A DNA stretch of 64,000 bases. It comes from Nitrospira lenta (GTDB lineage: Bacteria; Nitrospirota; Nitrospiria; Nitrospirales; Nitrospiraceae). Both the position numbers and the translations under genes were made by a program. The notes beneath the pieces are model-generated. The model was not told the origin of the DNA and ran no database searches. It saw only the letters and a list, made by a program, of their open reading frames with translations. Positions 1-9,172 of this stretch are shown here, one piece after another. Numbering within the stretch: position 1 is the first letter of the stretch; every line of letters begins with the position of its first letter. The DNA is taken from NCBI RefSeq assembly GCF_900403705.1, contig NZ_OUNR01000001.1, positions 186,001-250,000 on the forward strand, in the 5' to 3' direction.

Positions 1-1
1 C

Positions 2-175
2 GGACAATCAATAAATACGGCCACGATCGCCAAGCAAGTTTTCTCACTCAACGATGAACTTAATGGCTTCGAGCTGATAGCAGAATACCGAGACAAGATT
101 CCTGACATACGAAGATCCCGAAGGGAATGCAAAGGAACAAAGGCTGAGACGATTCTTGTCTATCGAAACCAATGA
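2..175 (+). CDS. C-terminal end of an unknown protein (partial)
   Basis: An open frame enters from the left edge and ends at TGA 173-175, giving 57 residues that finish ...TILVYRNQ. The tail is basic and polar, with RRSRRE near its middle. No family is recognised. The stop lies only 12 bases before the ATG of the kinase-ATPase gene and there is no room for a promoter, so it is probably the upstream member of the same operon. Base composition is AT-rich like the next two genes. Confidence 0.5.
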   Translation, partial: GQSINTATIAKQVFSLNDELNGFELIAEYRDKIPDIRRSRRECKGTKAETILVYRNQ

Positions 176-187
176 GCCTAATAAGCC

Positions 188-2917
188 ATGGCAAAGCGAT
201 ACCAGACTAGGAAACCATCAAAGCAACCAGACCCTTGGTTCATGTCGCTCAAGGGTTGTGATGTCGGCGATTTCCGTCTCGATCACTACATCGGATGTGG
301 ACAAATTGGTTATGTGTACAAAGCTATCCGAAAAGATTTGGAGTCGGAAGTTGCAGTAAAGCTGATTAAAGGAACACCCAAAGCAGGATGGCAAACGGAG
401 CTGAAGAAGGTCTCCAAGCTTCATGCAATTCCAGGAGTGGTTCATTTTCATACCCTAGGGACACACCAGATTACTCACGAAAGGCGAACTGAAGTCTTCC
501 AATATACAGTTTGGGACTATATACCCCCAGGCCGTAACTTAAAGACATATCTCCAGGAGATACAATCCTGTCCCGTAAGTTTCCTTCTGGCTGTAATTGA
601 GCGCGTTCTTCACGTTCTCCATGCATGTCGAGCAAAAGGTGTACCTCGACATGGCGATCTTCACGCCGGGAATATTCTAATTGGCGAGCAAGACGACGCT
701 GTACTCGACAACTCCCTTCAGGCAAGAGAGCCTATATATGTTTCTGATTTTGGTTACGGCACATCTGGCGGTGAAAAAAAGCCAAAAGATGACTATCGTG
801 GATTAGCCGCGATTGCCGATGAGATTATTCAGAAAGTTGAGTGGGACGAGGGAAACTTTACGGATCGGCAGATGCTCTACGAAATTAGGACATTTGTCCG
901 CAAACACCTTTATGAAACCTGCCTGAGCGAGCGACATCTTCCGAAAGACCTCCTACAAGTTCTCCGGGATTTCAGGAATCGGGCTCTTGCCCCATCTCCG
1001 TCTGATCATTTTGCTAAGGGAGAATCACCTCAACCCAAGTCGTCGCAACTTCCCCCTCCACCCATCATGAAGGTTGGGCAATTTCAAGTCAGTGAGATGC
1101 TTGGAGATGAGTGGCAACTGTGGAAACGTTTATTTGTACCTTCAGTACCGGCAAGATCACGAATATTGGAGCCTGACATCTCCACTGTGGTCACGGGGCC
1201 TCGTGGATGCGGGAAAACCATGCTATTTAGACGATTGAGCGAGCGCCTTTCTGTCGAATGTGGGCCGATTGATGATTTCCCAGATAGCTCCCTCTTCACA
1301 GGTTTATATGTTAACGCGAACGATATCGCCGATGCGTTCTCCAGCTTTCCGTCACTGCCATCGCAAGAGCAAGCTCGCCAGCTAATTTGTTATGCAAACT
1401 TGTGCGTTCTTTCAGACTTCCTAGCAATTCAATCGGCCCGTCGCGGACAATTTAATGAGGCAGTTCCAGAGCCTCTTATTTCAATAATGCGTATGTTACT
1501 TGCTGGGGACAGTGAGCCACAGCCTCTAGTGGTAGGAGAAGATCCTCTTGATCGATATCGCTCCCTTCTTGAGAGAATCAAATGGAGCTTTCTTAGAGGG
1601 GTAGAGCCGAACGTATTCCCAGGATTTGCCGACCTTTCACAACACTCATGGCTTCGCCAGTTCATCTCCTCCATGAGAGGCATTTGCCCATGGCTCGCAA
1701 AGAAGTCTGTCTTTCTTTTCATCGACGACTACACTACGCCTCGCGTCTCTATTTCAATGCAGAGAATATTAAACAGACTGCTCTTCCAGCGTAGCAGTGA
1801 GTTTGTTTCCAAGGTAGCGACAGAATCAGCAACTACGTTCCTTTCGGAAGATTCAAGTGGGAAGATTCTTCAAGATGGTGATGATTATCACCTCATCGAT
1901 ATGGGCGAGGAATCGCTCTTCATGAGCGAGATCGAACGTGCTCGATTTCTCAATGAAGTATTTGAACGACGTTTACAGTTAGACCATCGCATCCCCTTGG
2001 AGAGCAGGAAACTTCCAACACTCCTTGGTAGCCTGGGGATTAGCAAGACCGAATTTGCTCGCCGTCTCCGAAAACAACTCCCAGAAAAATCAGGAGATGA
2101 TCGCGTTCTAGCCTCCTCCCAGCGCCGTGGCCCCACACGACCTAAAGTGCTTTATCACGGATGGGACACATTCACTTCTCTATGGTCTGGCGATACTAGG
2201 ACAATGATCCAACTGGTACAGGAGTTACTCGATCAATCGAAAGAACAAGCGGCTACCTTCAGCCCACCACTTGATTCGGAAATGCAGGATCGCGTGTTTA
2301 GAAATCGAGGAGGCCAATGGCTAGAGGCGCAGGCTCGCAATCAACCCACAGACAAGGGCTCGGTCGATAAAGCGCTTCTGGAAGTAAAAGAGACCCAGCC
2401 TGACTTTCATTTTGCAGGAGGCAACTACGGGAATCACTTGAAAGCAATAGTTGAAGCTTTTGTTGCCTCCGCACGACAACTACTATTGGGACCTACATAC
2501 AGCATCCGGGAAGGGGCCAAAGTTCGCGATGTTCCTCGAATGGCCTTTCGTATAGAAATTGTAGACGAACTTAGACTCTCCGGCTTGGCCTCAGAGCTCT
2601 ATAAGGATCTCATTCGGTACGGTTTATTCATGCGCGATGCACGAGGGAAAAGCGTTCGAGGAGCATTTGTTCCGAGGCTATATCTAAGGAGGCTTCTTCT
2701 GCCTTTTTGCACTTTAGCACTATCAAAACGGGATAGTGTCTCTCTCTCTTGCGAGAATTTCTGCCTCCTGCTTCTCAAGCCAGACCAGTTCAGGCTGTCA
2801 ATCAGCAGACAGGGGGAACGCTTTGCCGCACAGGGCACTGGCCAGATCGATATGCCATTTGATCTAAACCAAATGGACTCACGATACGACGACCTTAGCA
2901 ATGAGGAATTCTTGTGA
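188..2917 (+). CDS. Protein kinase-like / P-loop ATPase fusion protein
   Basis: The protein has 909 residues. Residues ~30-265 carry protein-kinase landmarks: Gly-loop GCGQIGYV (36-43), VAVK with Lys58, catalytic-loop HGDLHAGN (155-162, Asp157 and Asn162) and DFG (187-189), so the kinase looks intact. A Pro/Ser linker (~270-293) leads to a P-loop NTPase with Walker A GPRGCGKT (337-344) and a Walker B-like FLFIDD near residue 510, resembling ORC/Cdc6- or STAND-like ATPases. The C-terminal ~350 residues are unassigned. There is no signal peptide, so it is probably cytoplasmic. It follows the partial gene by 12 bp and is directly followed by the Rossmann-like partner. Sampled sequence is about 42-50 % GC against about 60 % downstream, suggesting transfer. 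A sensing or signalling NTPase role, possibly anti-phage, is inference. Confidence 0.8.
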   Translation: MAKRYQTRKPSKQPDPWFMSLKGCDVGDFRLDHYIGCGQIGYVYKAIRKDLESEVAVKLIKGTPKAGWQTELKKVSKLHAIPGVVHFHTLGTHQITHERRTEVFQYTVWDYIPPGRNLKTYLQEIQSCPVSFLLAVIERVLHVLHACRAKGVPRHGDLHAGNILIGEQDDAVLDNSLQAREPIYVSDFGYGTSGGEKKPKDDYRGLAAIADEIIQKVEWDEGNFTDRQMLYEIRTFVRKHLYETCLSERHLPKDLLQVLRDFRNRALAPSPSDHFAKGESPQPKSSQLPPPPIMKVGQFQVSEMLGDEWQLWKRLFVPSVPARSRILEPDISTVVTGPRGCGKTMLFRRLSERLSVECGPIDDFPDSSLFTGLYVNANDIADAFSSFPSLPSQEQARQLICYANLCVLSDFLAIQSARRGQFNEAVPEPLISIMRMLLAGDSEPQPLVVGEDPLDRYRSLLERIKWSFLRGVEPNVFPGFADLSQHSWLRQFISSMRGICPWLAKKSVFLFIDDYTTPRVSISMQRILNRLLFQRSSEFVSKVATESATTFLSEDSSGKILQDGDDYHLIDMGEESLFMSEIERARFLNEVFERRLQLDHRIPLESRKLPTLLGSLGISKTEFARRLRKQLPEKSGDDRVLASSQRRGPTRPKVLYHGWDTFTSLWSGDTRTMIQLVQELLDQSKEQAATFSPPLDSEMQDRVFRNRGGQWLEAQARNQPTDKGSVDKALLEVKETQPDFHFAGGNYGNHLKAIVEAFVASARQLLLGPTYSIREGAKVRDVPRMAFRIEIVDELRLSGLASELYKDLIRYGLFMRDARGKSVRGAFVPRLYLRRLLLPFCTLALSKRDSVSLSCENFCLLLLKPDQFRLSISRQGERFAAQGTGQIDMPFDLNQMDSRYDDLSNEEFL

Positions 2918-2921
2918 GGCC

Positions 2922-4025
2922 ATGACGAATTCAGTTTCGAACAAGATCGAAGCTCTTCTTCCAGCGCTTAAACCACTCGCCAAGTCTGGTCTCAGAGATG
3001 GAGAGGTACTGATCACATCTGGCGGATTTGAGGATAGAGCGTTGTCTGCGGCTAAAACACTAAGCTGCAAGGGATCTGGTTGCGCTGTCATTCTCGATTA
3101 TAGCCCCCAAGACGCACGAAATAAGGTCCATGAAATAGTGTCCGTCCTAAGAGGCAATGGATTCTCCCGTATCCGCACAAGCGAATACGATCGGTTTAAC
3201 CCGGAAAGTTTTCCTCAAAGACTAACAACATCCCTAACAGAACTAGGCGCGGATAAAGTGATTCTAGATATTTCGGCCATGTCTAAGCTCGCAATTATCT
3301 TGTGCCTTGACGTATGCAGGGAAATGAATTGTGATGTTCGGCTTTTCTATGCTGAAGCTAGAGAGTACGGCCCATCACAGGCCATGTTTGAGCATGCTAA
3401 AGCGCGCAAAGATCTTCACCAACCCAGCATGCAGGTTTATACCGGTGTTAAGGGAGTAATCCGAGTAACTCGACTGTCTAGTGTTTCAATGCAGGGACAA
3501 CCGACAGCGGCTATCGCCTTTATGTCTCTCAACGAACTTCTAACCCAAGCCCTCCTTGATGTCGCTTATCCAAGTCGCCTTTTCCTAATCAACGGGAAAC
3601 CACCAGACCACCTCTGGCGAGAACAGGCTACAGCATGGATTCATGAACAGTTAAGGCAAGAATGGCCCGAAAAGGATAATCCAGTATTTCTGTCTGGAAA
3701 GAATAAGGGACTTCCTCGAAGAACGACTTCAACCCTGAATTATCGCGAAACAGTCAGAACGTTATTAGATCTTTACTGGGAAATTGCCGTAGATCACCGA
3801 ATTCTACTGGCACCTACTGGCAGCAAATTACAGGCAGTAGGTTGTTTTTTTGCAAAGGCCCTGCATCCAGATATCCATGTCGAGTATCCTACGCCAAATG
3901 GCTTCTTAGACCTCTATAGCAATGGCATTGGCCAGAAATGGGTAGGGAGCTTTGGAAGGCTGAAGGATTGCATCGACTCACTTAGGCATATTGAACGTAG
4001 GGCGCGACTGAGTGTAGTTCCATAA
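2922..4025 (+). CDS. Unknown partner protein with two alpha/beta-like halves
   Basis: The protein has 367 residues from ATG 2922. An overlapping in-frame ATG at 2901 lies inside the kinase gene and would add 7 residues. The stop of the kinase gene (2915-2917) is 4 bases before 2922, so translation is probably coupled. The N-terminal half shows VLITSGGFEDRAL, then VILDYSP and KVILDISAMSK, a Rossmann-like strand pattern with possible phosphate-binding turns. The C-terminal half has ILLAPTGSKLQAVG and a HVEYPTPNGF segment. No catalytic family can be named. Pairing with the kinase-ATPase and matching AT-rich composition suggest one functional module, perhaps effector or ligand sensor. Confidence 0.7.
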   Translation: MTNSVSNKIEALLPALKPLAKSGLRDGEVLITSGGFEDRALSAAKTLSCKGSGCAVILDYSPQDARNKVHEIVSVLRGNGFSRIRTSEYDRFNPESFPQRLTTSLTELGADKVILDISAMSKLAIILCLDVCREMNCDVRLFYAEAREYGPSQAMFEHAKARKDLHQPSMQVYTGVKGVIRVTRLSSVSMQGQPTAAIAFMSLNELLTQALLDVAYPSRLFLINGKPPDHLWREQATAWIHEQLRQEWPEKDNPVFLSGKNKGLPRRTTSTLNYRETVRTLLDLYWEIAVDHRILLAPTGSKLQAVGCFFAKALHPDIHVEYPTPNGFLDLYSNGIGQKWVGSFGRLKDCIDSLRHIERRARLSVVP

Positions 4026-4063
4026 TTCGTCCATCTATGGTTGGGCTTTCAGTGAGTGCTCTT

Positions 4064-5269
4064 ATGACAATGCTTCTCCGCTTTACATCCTTTGCGCGGC
4101 TCACGTTGGCCGGGGCTTTCTACAGCCTGACTCTGTCGGGCTGTCTGTCGCCGATCACGCTGAATCGCGCAGTGACGGCCTATGATGAAGCCGTGACGGA
4201 TGCCATCTCCAAGCAACTGCTCATCAACATTGCCCGCGCCCATCGGCATCAGCCGATTCATTTCACTGGCGTTTCGAATATCGCCGCGACATTCGACTTC
4301 CGCGTGAATGCCGGAGCGACTCCGGCGCTGACGGGCGACACCGGCATGACGCTCGTGCCGACGTTCGGCGGCAGCGTGGCGGAAAACCCGACGATCAGCA
4401 TCGTGCCCATCGAAGGGGAAGAGTTCACCAAGCGGCTGTTGACGCCGTTTCAGGAAACCAAATTCGTGCTGCTACTCCGGCAACGGTTCGACATCGATTT
4501 GATGCTCCGGCTGATGATGCAGGAACTGCGAATCAAGCAGGACGGCCGGGAGGTCGCCTTCCGCAATACGCCGTCTGATAAACAGGGCTATGAAATGTTC
4601 CGCAGGGTGGTCACACACCTCTCAGCCATTCAAGACCAGAATCAGCTCTATGCCGAGCCGCTCATTTCACACCGCACCTGGACGATTCCCGCCAACTCGG
4701 TCAGCGCCGAAGGCTTTCAATCGCTGCAAAATGAATATCTCCTTACCTACAACCAAAAGGACGCCACCTACACACTTCAGAAACCGATTGTGGGACGCGT
4801 GCTCATCACGAACTATGACCCCGACACACTGTCGCCGGAGGAACGGGAGCAGTTGATCTATGAGACGCAGAATGGGCACGTAAGCGATGTGTCCTTCGAC
4901 ATTCGCCCCGGCCATTTCGGCGGAGAGTATCCGCTCAGGGGAAATTTCAGGCTGCGCAGCTTCAATACGATTCTGAGCGCTCTAGGGCGCGGGCTGGAAG
5001 AAGAACGCGAGTACCACGTGGAGAAGGATCCCCGTACAATGCCCGTGGAAGAAAACCCCGTGCACACGATCGAACTTGTGATGTCGGACAGCGCACCGTC
5101 CGACGCTGATATGTCGGTCAAGTTCCATGGCAAACATTACGCGGTCGATACCACCGGACCTCTGACGCGTTGGAACCGCAAAGGGTTTCAGTTGCTCTAT
5201 TTCCTGTTCCAAATGACTGTCAGCGAAGTTCCGCGCGTGGGCGTCCCCAGCATTACGATTGCGAAGTGA
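4064..5269 (+). CDS. Putative outer-membrane lipoprotein of unknown function
   Basis: The protein has 401 residues. I chose ATG 4064 over the upstream ATG 4037 because it gives a classical signal peptide (MTMLLRFTSFARL) ending in lipobox LTLSGC, which predicts diacylglyceryl-Cys anchoring. The mature part is soluble, has no recognised domain or further membrane segment, and contains acidic/charged stretches in the C-terminal third. GC rises sharply to ~62 % here, marking the right edge of the AT-richer cassette. It is separated from the preceding gene by 38 bp but is compositionally distinct, so I do not assign it to that operon. Confidence 0.7.
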   Translation: MTMLLRFTSFARLTLAGAFYSLTLSGCLSPITLNRAVTAYDEAVTDAISKQLLINIARAHRHQPIHFTGVSNIAATFDFRVNAGATPALTGDTGMTLVPTFGGSVAENPTISIVPIEGEEFTKRLLTPFQETKFVLLLRQRFDIDLMLRLMMQELRIKQDGREVAFRNTPSDKQGYEMFRRVVTHLSAIQDQNQLYAEPLISHRTWTIPANSVSAEGFQSLQNEYLLTYNQKDATYTLQKPIVGRVLITNYDPDTLSPEEREQLIYETQNGHVSDVSFDIRPGHFGGEYPLRGNFRLRSFNTILSALGRGLEEEREYHVEKDPRTMPVEENPVHTIELVMSDSAPSDADMSVKFHGKHYAVDTTGPLTRWNRKGFQLLYFLFQMTVSEVPRVGVPSITIAK

Positions 5270-5316
5270 CGCGCTGAAGGCAGGCTGAATTTTACATGGG
5301 GATCTCCGCTGACGGG

Positions 5317-5469
5317 TTATCGGCGGAAGGCGTCTTTCCCCTTGATCACTTCGGAGAGTATCTGGTCCGCCAGTTTGGCCGCAACCCGCCGACGGTACCA
5401 CTGCCGTACCAATCCAATCACGACCATCCCTGCAGCGGCGGCTACGAGCGCCCAGCCTGACTCTTCCAT
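5317..5469 (-). CDS. Small single-pass membrane protein, 50 aa
   Basis: A minus-strand frame starting MEESGWALVAAAAGMVVIG encodes one hydrophobic helix (residues ~6-21) followed by a strongly basic stretch (RQWYRRRVAAK) and an amphipathic tail ending KGKDAFRR. The design (short N-terminus, one helix, positive-inside tail) is that of a real small membrane protein and not of a shadow frame, since no long gene lies opposite. The ribosome site is weak. Function unknown; no homologue recognised. Confidence 0.45.
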   Translation of the reverse strand: MEESGWALVAAAAGMVVIGLVRQWYRRRVAAKLADQILSEVIKGKDAFRR

Positions 5470-5657
5470 AAATACAGCTTAATGCAGTTCCCCAGCCGCG
5501 GACAAGAGGGCGGGATAGTAGGGAGGGCACCAGTGCCAGTTCCATCACCTGCCGTTCGACAATCCGTCCTCGTTGCCTCCCTGACTCTCACGAGAGTGGC
5601 ATCAGGCTTAGCTGTACGGTAGGTCAACGAATCTTCTGGTTCCACGTTATACACTGC

Positions 5658-6752
5658 ATGCGACACACACCTTTCCTGGCCATCAGCCTTTCCTTTGCGC
5701 TCAGTCTGCTCAGCGGCTGCGGTGGCGGCGGATCAGACACGCCCCCTGCGCCCAGCCCTGTCACCGGCCCGTCCTGTTCGGTCGCGCAACTCGAAGGAGC
5801 GATGGATAGCACGCTGGCGCAAACTTCGTCTGAAGTGGACTTTTCCTTCTCAGTTGAACGGCAGGATGGCCGCCGCTACACCTACAACCGGGGCGGCTCC
5901 ACGCTACTGACCTCCTATGAATCCGCCTCGACTTCCAAAATGGTTTCTGCTGTGATCATCCTGCGGCTGGTGGAGAAAGGATATCTGAGCCTGACAGACA
6001 AACCGCAGCGGTACATGACAACCTGGCCTATCACGAACACCGATCCGCTCTTCAATATGACGCTTGAGCAATTGCTGAGCTTCACCTCCGGGCTGACGAC
6101 CGAGCCGCCTTGTCAGGACTTCGGTGGATCGAGCTTTGAAACCTGCGTGAACAGCATCGCGACGACCAACGCCGGAAACGGCATGACCCCAGGGCAACAG
6201 TTCTACTACGCCAGCACCCATCTGCAAGTGGCGGGGCTCATGGCGATCAAGGCACGGGGCGTTGCCACTTGGCAAGATGTCTTCACAGAATTTAAAACTC
6301 AGACAGGTCTCTTCTCCACATCGACCTATGATTTACCCTCTGCCACGAATCCCCGCCTGGCCGGCGGCATGCACTGGACCGGCGAGGAATACATGGCCTT
6401 TCTCAAGGCGCTAAAAAACGGCTCGTTGCTGAATGCCACATCGATGGGCCAGCTCCTGGCTGATCACACCGCTTCCGTCGTAATCGCCCATTCACCGGCC
6501 TTGGACGGCCTAGGCGAAGACTGGCACTACGGGCTCGGCCTCTGGCACGAATGTCAGAGCCCCACGTTCAATTGCACGGCGGGGACGCGCGTCTCCAGCC
6601 CCGGCGCCTACGGGGCCTATCCGTTCTGGGATCGCAGCCACGGCTATATCGGCATCGTCGCCCGCCAGGGCGCGCTCGGGACCTTTCCACAGGGTAGTGC
6701 GATTGAACGATCAGTGAGACCCGACGTGGAACAGTGGCTGACCTGCCCTTAG
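5658..6752 (+). CDS. Serine hydrolase, class C beta-lactamase/PBP fold, lipoprotein
   Basis: The protein has 364 residues. The N-terminus is a signal peptide ending in lipobox LLSGC (Cys21), followed by a Gly/Pro linker. The S-x-x-K catalytic motif of penicilloylating serine hydrolases is visible as STSK within ESASTSKMVSA, and a YAS-type element (FYYASTHLQVAGL) sits where class C enzymes have Y-x-N. This suggests an esterase or D-Ala-D-Ala peptidase-like activity on the periplasmic face. The second motif deviates (Tyr-Ala-Ser), and there is no reason to call it an antibiotic-resistance gene. It is monocistronic, between the small minus-strand gene and the AEC transporter. Confidence 0.75.
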   Translation: MRHTPFLAISLSFALSLLSGCGGGGSDTPPAPSPVTGPSCSVAQLEGAMDSTLAQTSSEVDFSFSVERQDGRRYTYNRGGSTLLTSYESASTSKMVSAVIILRLVEKGYLSLTDKPQRYMTTWPITNTDPLFNMTLEQLLSFTSGLTTEPPCQDFGGSSFETCVNSIATTNAGNGMTPGQQFYYASTHLQVAGLMAIKARGVATWQDVFTEFKTQTGLFSTSTYDLPSATNPRLAGGMHWTGEEYMAFLKALKNGSLLNATSMGQLLADHTASVVIAHSPALDGLGEDWHYGLGLWHECQSPTFNCTAGTRVSSPGAYGAYPFWDRSHGYIGIVARQGALGTFPQGSAIERSVRPDVEQWLTCP

Positions 6753-6830
6753 CAACATAGCGAGATAATCCGATAGCGGCGCACGCTTCCCCCAGGACCC
6801 GCTCAGAGTTTTCTGCTACTCTCCTCCCCC

Positions 6831-7763
6831 ATGCCTCCGACCCTGCAAGCGTTTCTGATTCTCTTCGTCGTCGGCGCTGCGCTCCGTCTGTCGGGCCTGC
6901 TCGGGAAACCCTATGCGGAGAAGCTGGGGCTCTTTGTCTTTTCCATCACGCTGCCGGCGACGATTCTCGTGTCGTTGGATCGCGTGGCCTTCGCCCCGAC
7001 AGCCTGGAAGCTGCCGTTGACCGCCTGCCTCATCTCCCTCCCGCTGGTACTCGTGTCCTGGCCGCTCGCGCGCGCGCTGCACCTCGCCCGCCCGACGCAG
7101 GGCGGATTCCTCCTGGCCATCGGCTGCATCAACTCCGTGTACTTTGCCTATCCCGTCGCCCTGGCGACGTTCGGCGATGACGGTCTCGCGCACGCAATCC
7201 TCTTTGATCTCGGCCAAACCACACTCACGCTGACGGCGCTGTATGCACTGGCCGTGTGGCACGGCACCGCCGCACCGTCGGCGCGCTCAGCGCTCACGCG
7301 CTTGCTCACCTCGCCTCCTTTCTGGGCCTTGACCGTCATGCTGGCGATGAAAGCGGCCGGACTTCATCTGCCCTCCTGGCTCCATGCCATCTTGACGCCG
7401 GTGCACCTCATGACGACACCGCTGGCAAGCCTCGTCCTCGGCCTGTCCATCAGCCTCGTGGCATTGCACCGCACCTGGCGGCTCACCTGTCTGGGCGTGG
7501 CGCTACGAATGCTCGGCGGGCTGTTGTTAGGAGTCGCCGCTGCCTGGCTGCTGGATTTGACTGGAGTGGAACGGGCGGTCGTGATCCTGATCGCCGGGAT
7601 GCCCTCGGCGGTGACGGCGGTCATTTTCGCAACGGAAACCGGATTGGACGAAGATCTTGTCGCCTCGATCGTAGCGCTCTCGATCTGCCTCGGTGTGATC
7701 CTGCTTCCCTGGCTCCCCGGGATTGCCGCCGCGCTCATGGGCGAGGCTGCGGTCGGCCGTTGA
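6831..7763 (+). CDS. AEC (auxin efflux carrier) family transporter
   Basis: The protein has 310 residues, almost entirely hydrophobic, with about ten transmembrane helices in two five-helix halves. The family-typical conserved helix in the first half (GCINSVYFAYPVAL) and the matching C-terminal segment (AGMPSAVTAVIFATE) are present. Members export or import organic anions such as malonate or malate; the substrate here cannot be told. It converges on the minus-strand flavoprotein with 23 bp between stops. Confidence 0.8.
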   Translation: MPPTLQAFLILFVVGAALRLSGLLGKPYAEKLGLFVFSITLPATILVSLDRVAFAPTAWKLPLTACLISLPLVLVSWPLARALHLARPTQGGFLLAIGCINSVYFAYPVALATFGDDGLAHAILFDLGQTTLTLTALYALAVWHGTAAPSARSALTRLLTSPPFWALTVMLAMKAAGLHLPSWLHAILTPVHLMTTPLASLVLGLSISLVALHRTWRLTCLGVALRMLGGLLLGVAAAWLLDLTGVERAVVILIAGMPSAVTAVIFATETGLDEDLVASIVALSICLGVILLPWLPGIAAALMGEAAVGR

Positions 7764-7786
7764 GAGCCGCGCGCGTTCAGATCGTC

Positions 7787-9088
7787 TCAGGCGCGTGAGC
7801 CGGATCCCGGCGAATCGGCCGGAGGCGTTCGTCCCTCCTCGCCGGACTGGCGCGTCCGCGTATAGATGATTTTCGCGCCCGGCTTGAACGTGAAGTAATA
7901 CCATATCCATTCGGCCATGACCCGCACACGACTGCGAAACCCGATCAGGAAAAAGATGTGCACCACGCACCAGAGCAGCCAGGCGAGCAGCCCGGAGAAA
8001 TGCCATGAGCCGAGCTGCACCACCGCTTGCGCGCGGCCGATGGTCGCCAGGGTGCCTCGATCGGCATAGGCAAAGGGGCGCCGCTGCTCCGCCGCGATCC
8101 CTTCACGAATCAGCCGTGCGACATAGTGGCCCTGCTGCATGGCAACGGGAGCCAGCCCCGGCAGCGGATTCCCATCCCGTCCGGCACAATGCGCGGCATC
8201 GCCGATGACAAAGATCCAGGGATCGCCTGGAATTGAGAGATCGGGGAGCACGGGAATGCGACCGGCTTGATCACGGGCAATTCCTAGTGAGGCGAGCAGC
8301 GGGGACGCCGTATTCCCGGCGGCCCAGATGATGTTCGTGGATCGTATGACATCGCCTCCGATCACGACGCCATCGGCGCGGACTTCACTCACTCGACTAT
8401 TGAGCATAAGCGTAACGCCCTTGCTCGCCAGTGCAGCGGCAGCGGTCGCCGATAAATCTGGGGAGAACCCGGGAAGAATTCTGGGCCCTCCTTCGACAAG
8501 AATAATGGACATATTCTCAAGGTGCAAAGCTGGAAAGTCCGGCCCCATGGCCTTTCGACCGATCTCCGCCAACGCGCCGGCCAGTTCCACGCCGGTGGGC
8601 CCTCCCCCCACGATCACGAACGTGAGTCGATCATGGATACCGGTGGCGACCCGCCGCCGTTCGGCCTCTTCAAACGCCAACAGCATGTTCTCGCGAAGAC
8701 GCACCGCGTCGGTGAGGGTCTTAAGCCCGGGAGCGAACTGCTCCCACCCCTCATGTCCGAAATACGCATGGCGCGCTCCGGGCGCTACAATAAGGGCATC
8801 AAATGGAATCGCGTCGCTGTCCCTCAACCGCACCAGACGCGCCTCGCGGTCGATGGCCTCAACCTCATCCATCACCACGCGAAGATGGGGATACCCTCTG
8901 AGGAGAGTGCGCAGCGGCCAAGCGATGTCGCCGGGAGCCAGCGCGGCAGTCGCGACCTGGTAGAGCAGGGGTTGAAACAGATGATGATTGGTGCGGTCAA
9001 TGAGCACGGTCTCGAGATCACCCAACGACCGCGCGGCCGTCAGTCCTCCGAAACCGCCCCCGATGATGACGACTCGTTTGTCAGACAT
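7787..9088 (-). CDS. ndh: Type II NADH dehydrogenase-like FAD oxidoreductase
   Basis: The protein has 433 residues with two dinucleotide-binding sites: FAD at VIIGGGFGGLTAARSLG (residues ~6-22) and NAD(P)H at FVIVGGGPTGVELAG (~157-171). A VIGDAAHC motif, typical for the flavin-binding end of NDH-2 enzymes, is followed by a hydrophobic helix (LLAWLLWCVVHIFFLIGF) near the C-terminus that would anchor it to the cytoplasmic membrane. The likely reaction is NADH to quinone without proton pumping. It is transcribed alone. The related sulfide:quinone oxidoreductases are less likely because the C-terminal anchor and second Gly motif fit NDH-2 better. Confidence 0.85.
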   Translation of the reverse strand: MSDKRVVIIGGGFGGLTAARSLGDLETVLIDRTNHHLFQPLLYQVATAALAPGDIAWPLRTLLRGYPHLRVVMDEVEAIDREARLVRLRDSDAIPFDALIVAPGARHAYFGHEGWEQFAPGLKTLTDAVRLRENMLLAFEEAERRRVATGIHDRLTFVIVGGGPTGVELAGALAEIGRKAMGPDFPALHLENMSIILVEGGPRILPGFSPDLSATAAAALASKGVTLMLNSRVSEVRADGVVIGGDVIRSTNIIWAAGNTASPLLASLGIARDQAGRIPVLPDLSIPGDPWIFVIGDAAHCAGRDGNPLPGLAPVAMQQGHYVARLIREGIAAEQRRPFAYADRGTLATIGRAQAVVQLGSWHFSGLLAWLLWCVVHIFFLIGFRSRVRVMAEWIWYYFTFKPGAKIIYTRTRQSGEEGRTPPADSPGSGSRA

Positions 9089-9172
9089 GAAAAGACCTTA
9101 AGGGACAGGCTAAGCCTCCCCTAAGACGGTGTCAATATTCGAACCGGGACCAGAGCACTTTCACGGCGACCG

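Noticed and set aside
5442-5666. 74-codon minus-strand frame
   Set aside because: It overlaps the upstream end of the serine hydrolase gene and has no domain or ribosome site; the 50-aa gene next to it is better supported.
5658-6752. Serine hydrolase as antibiotic-resistance beta-lactamase
   Set aside because: The fold motif SxxK fits, but the second motif deviates, the protein is a lipoprotein, and no resistance context exists.
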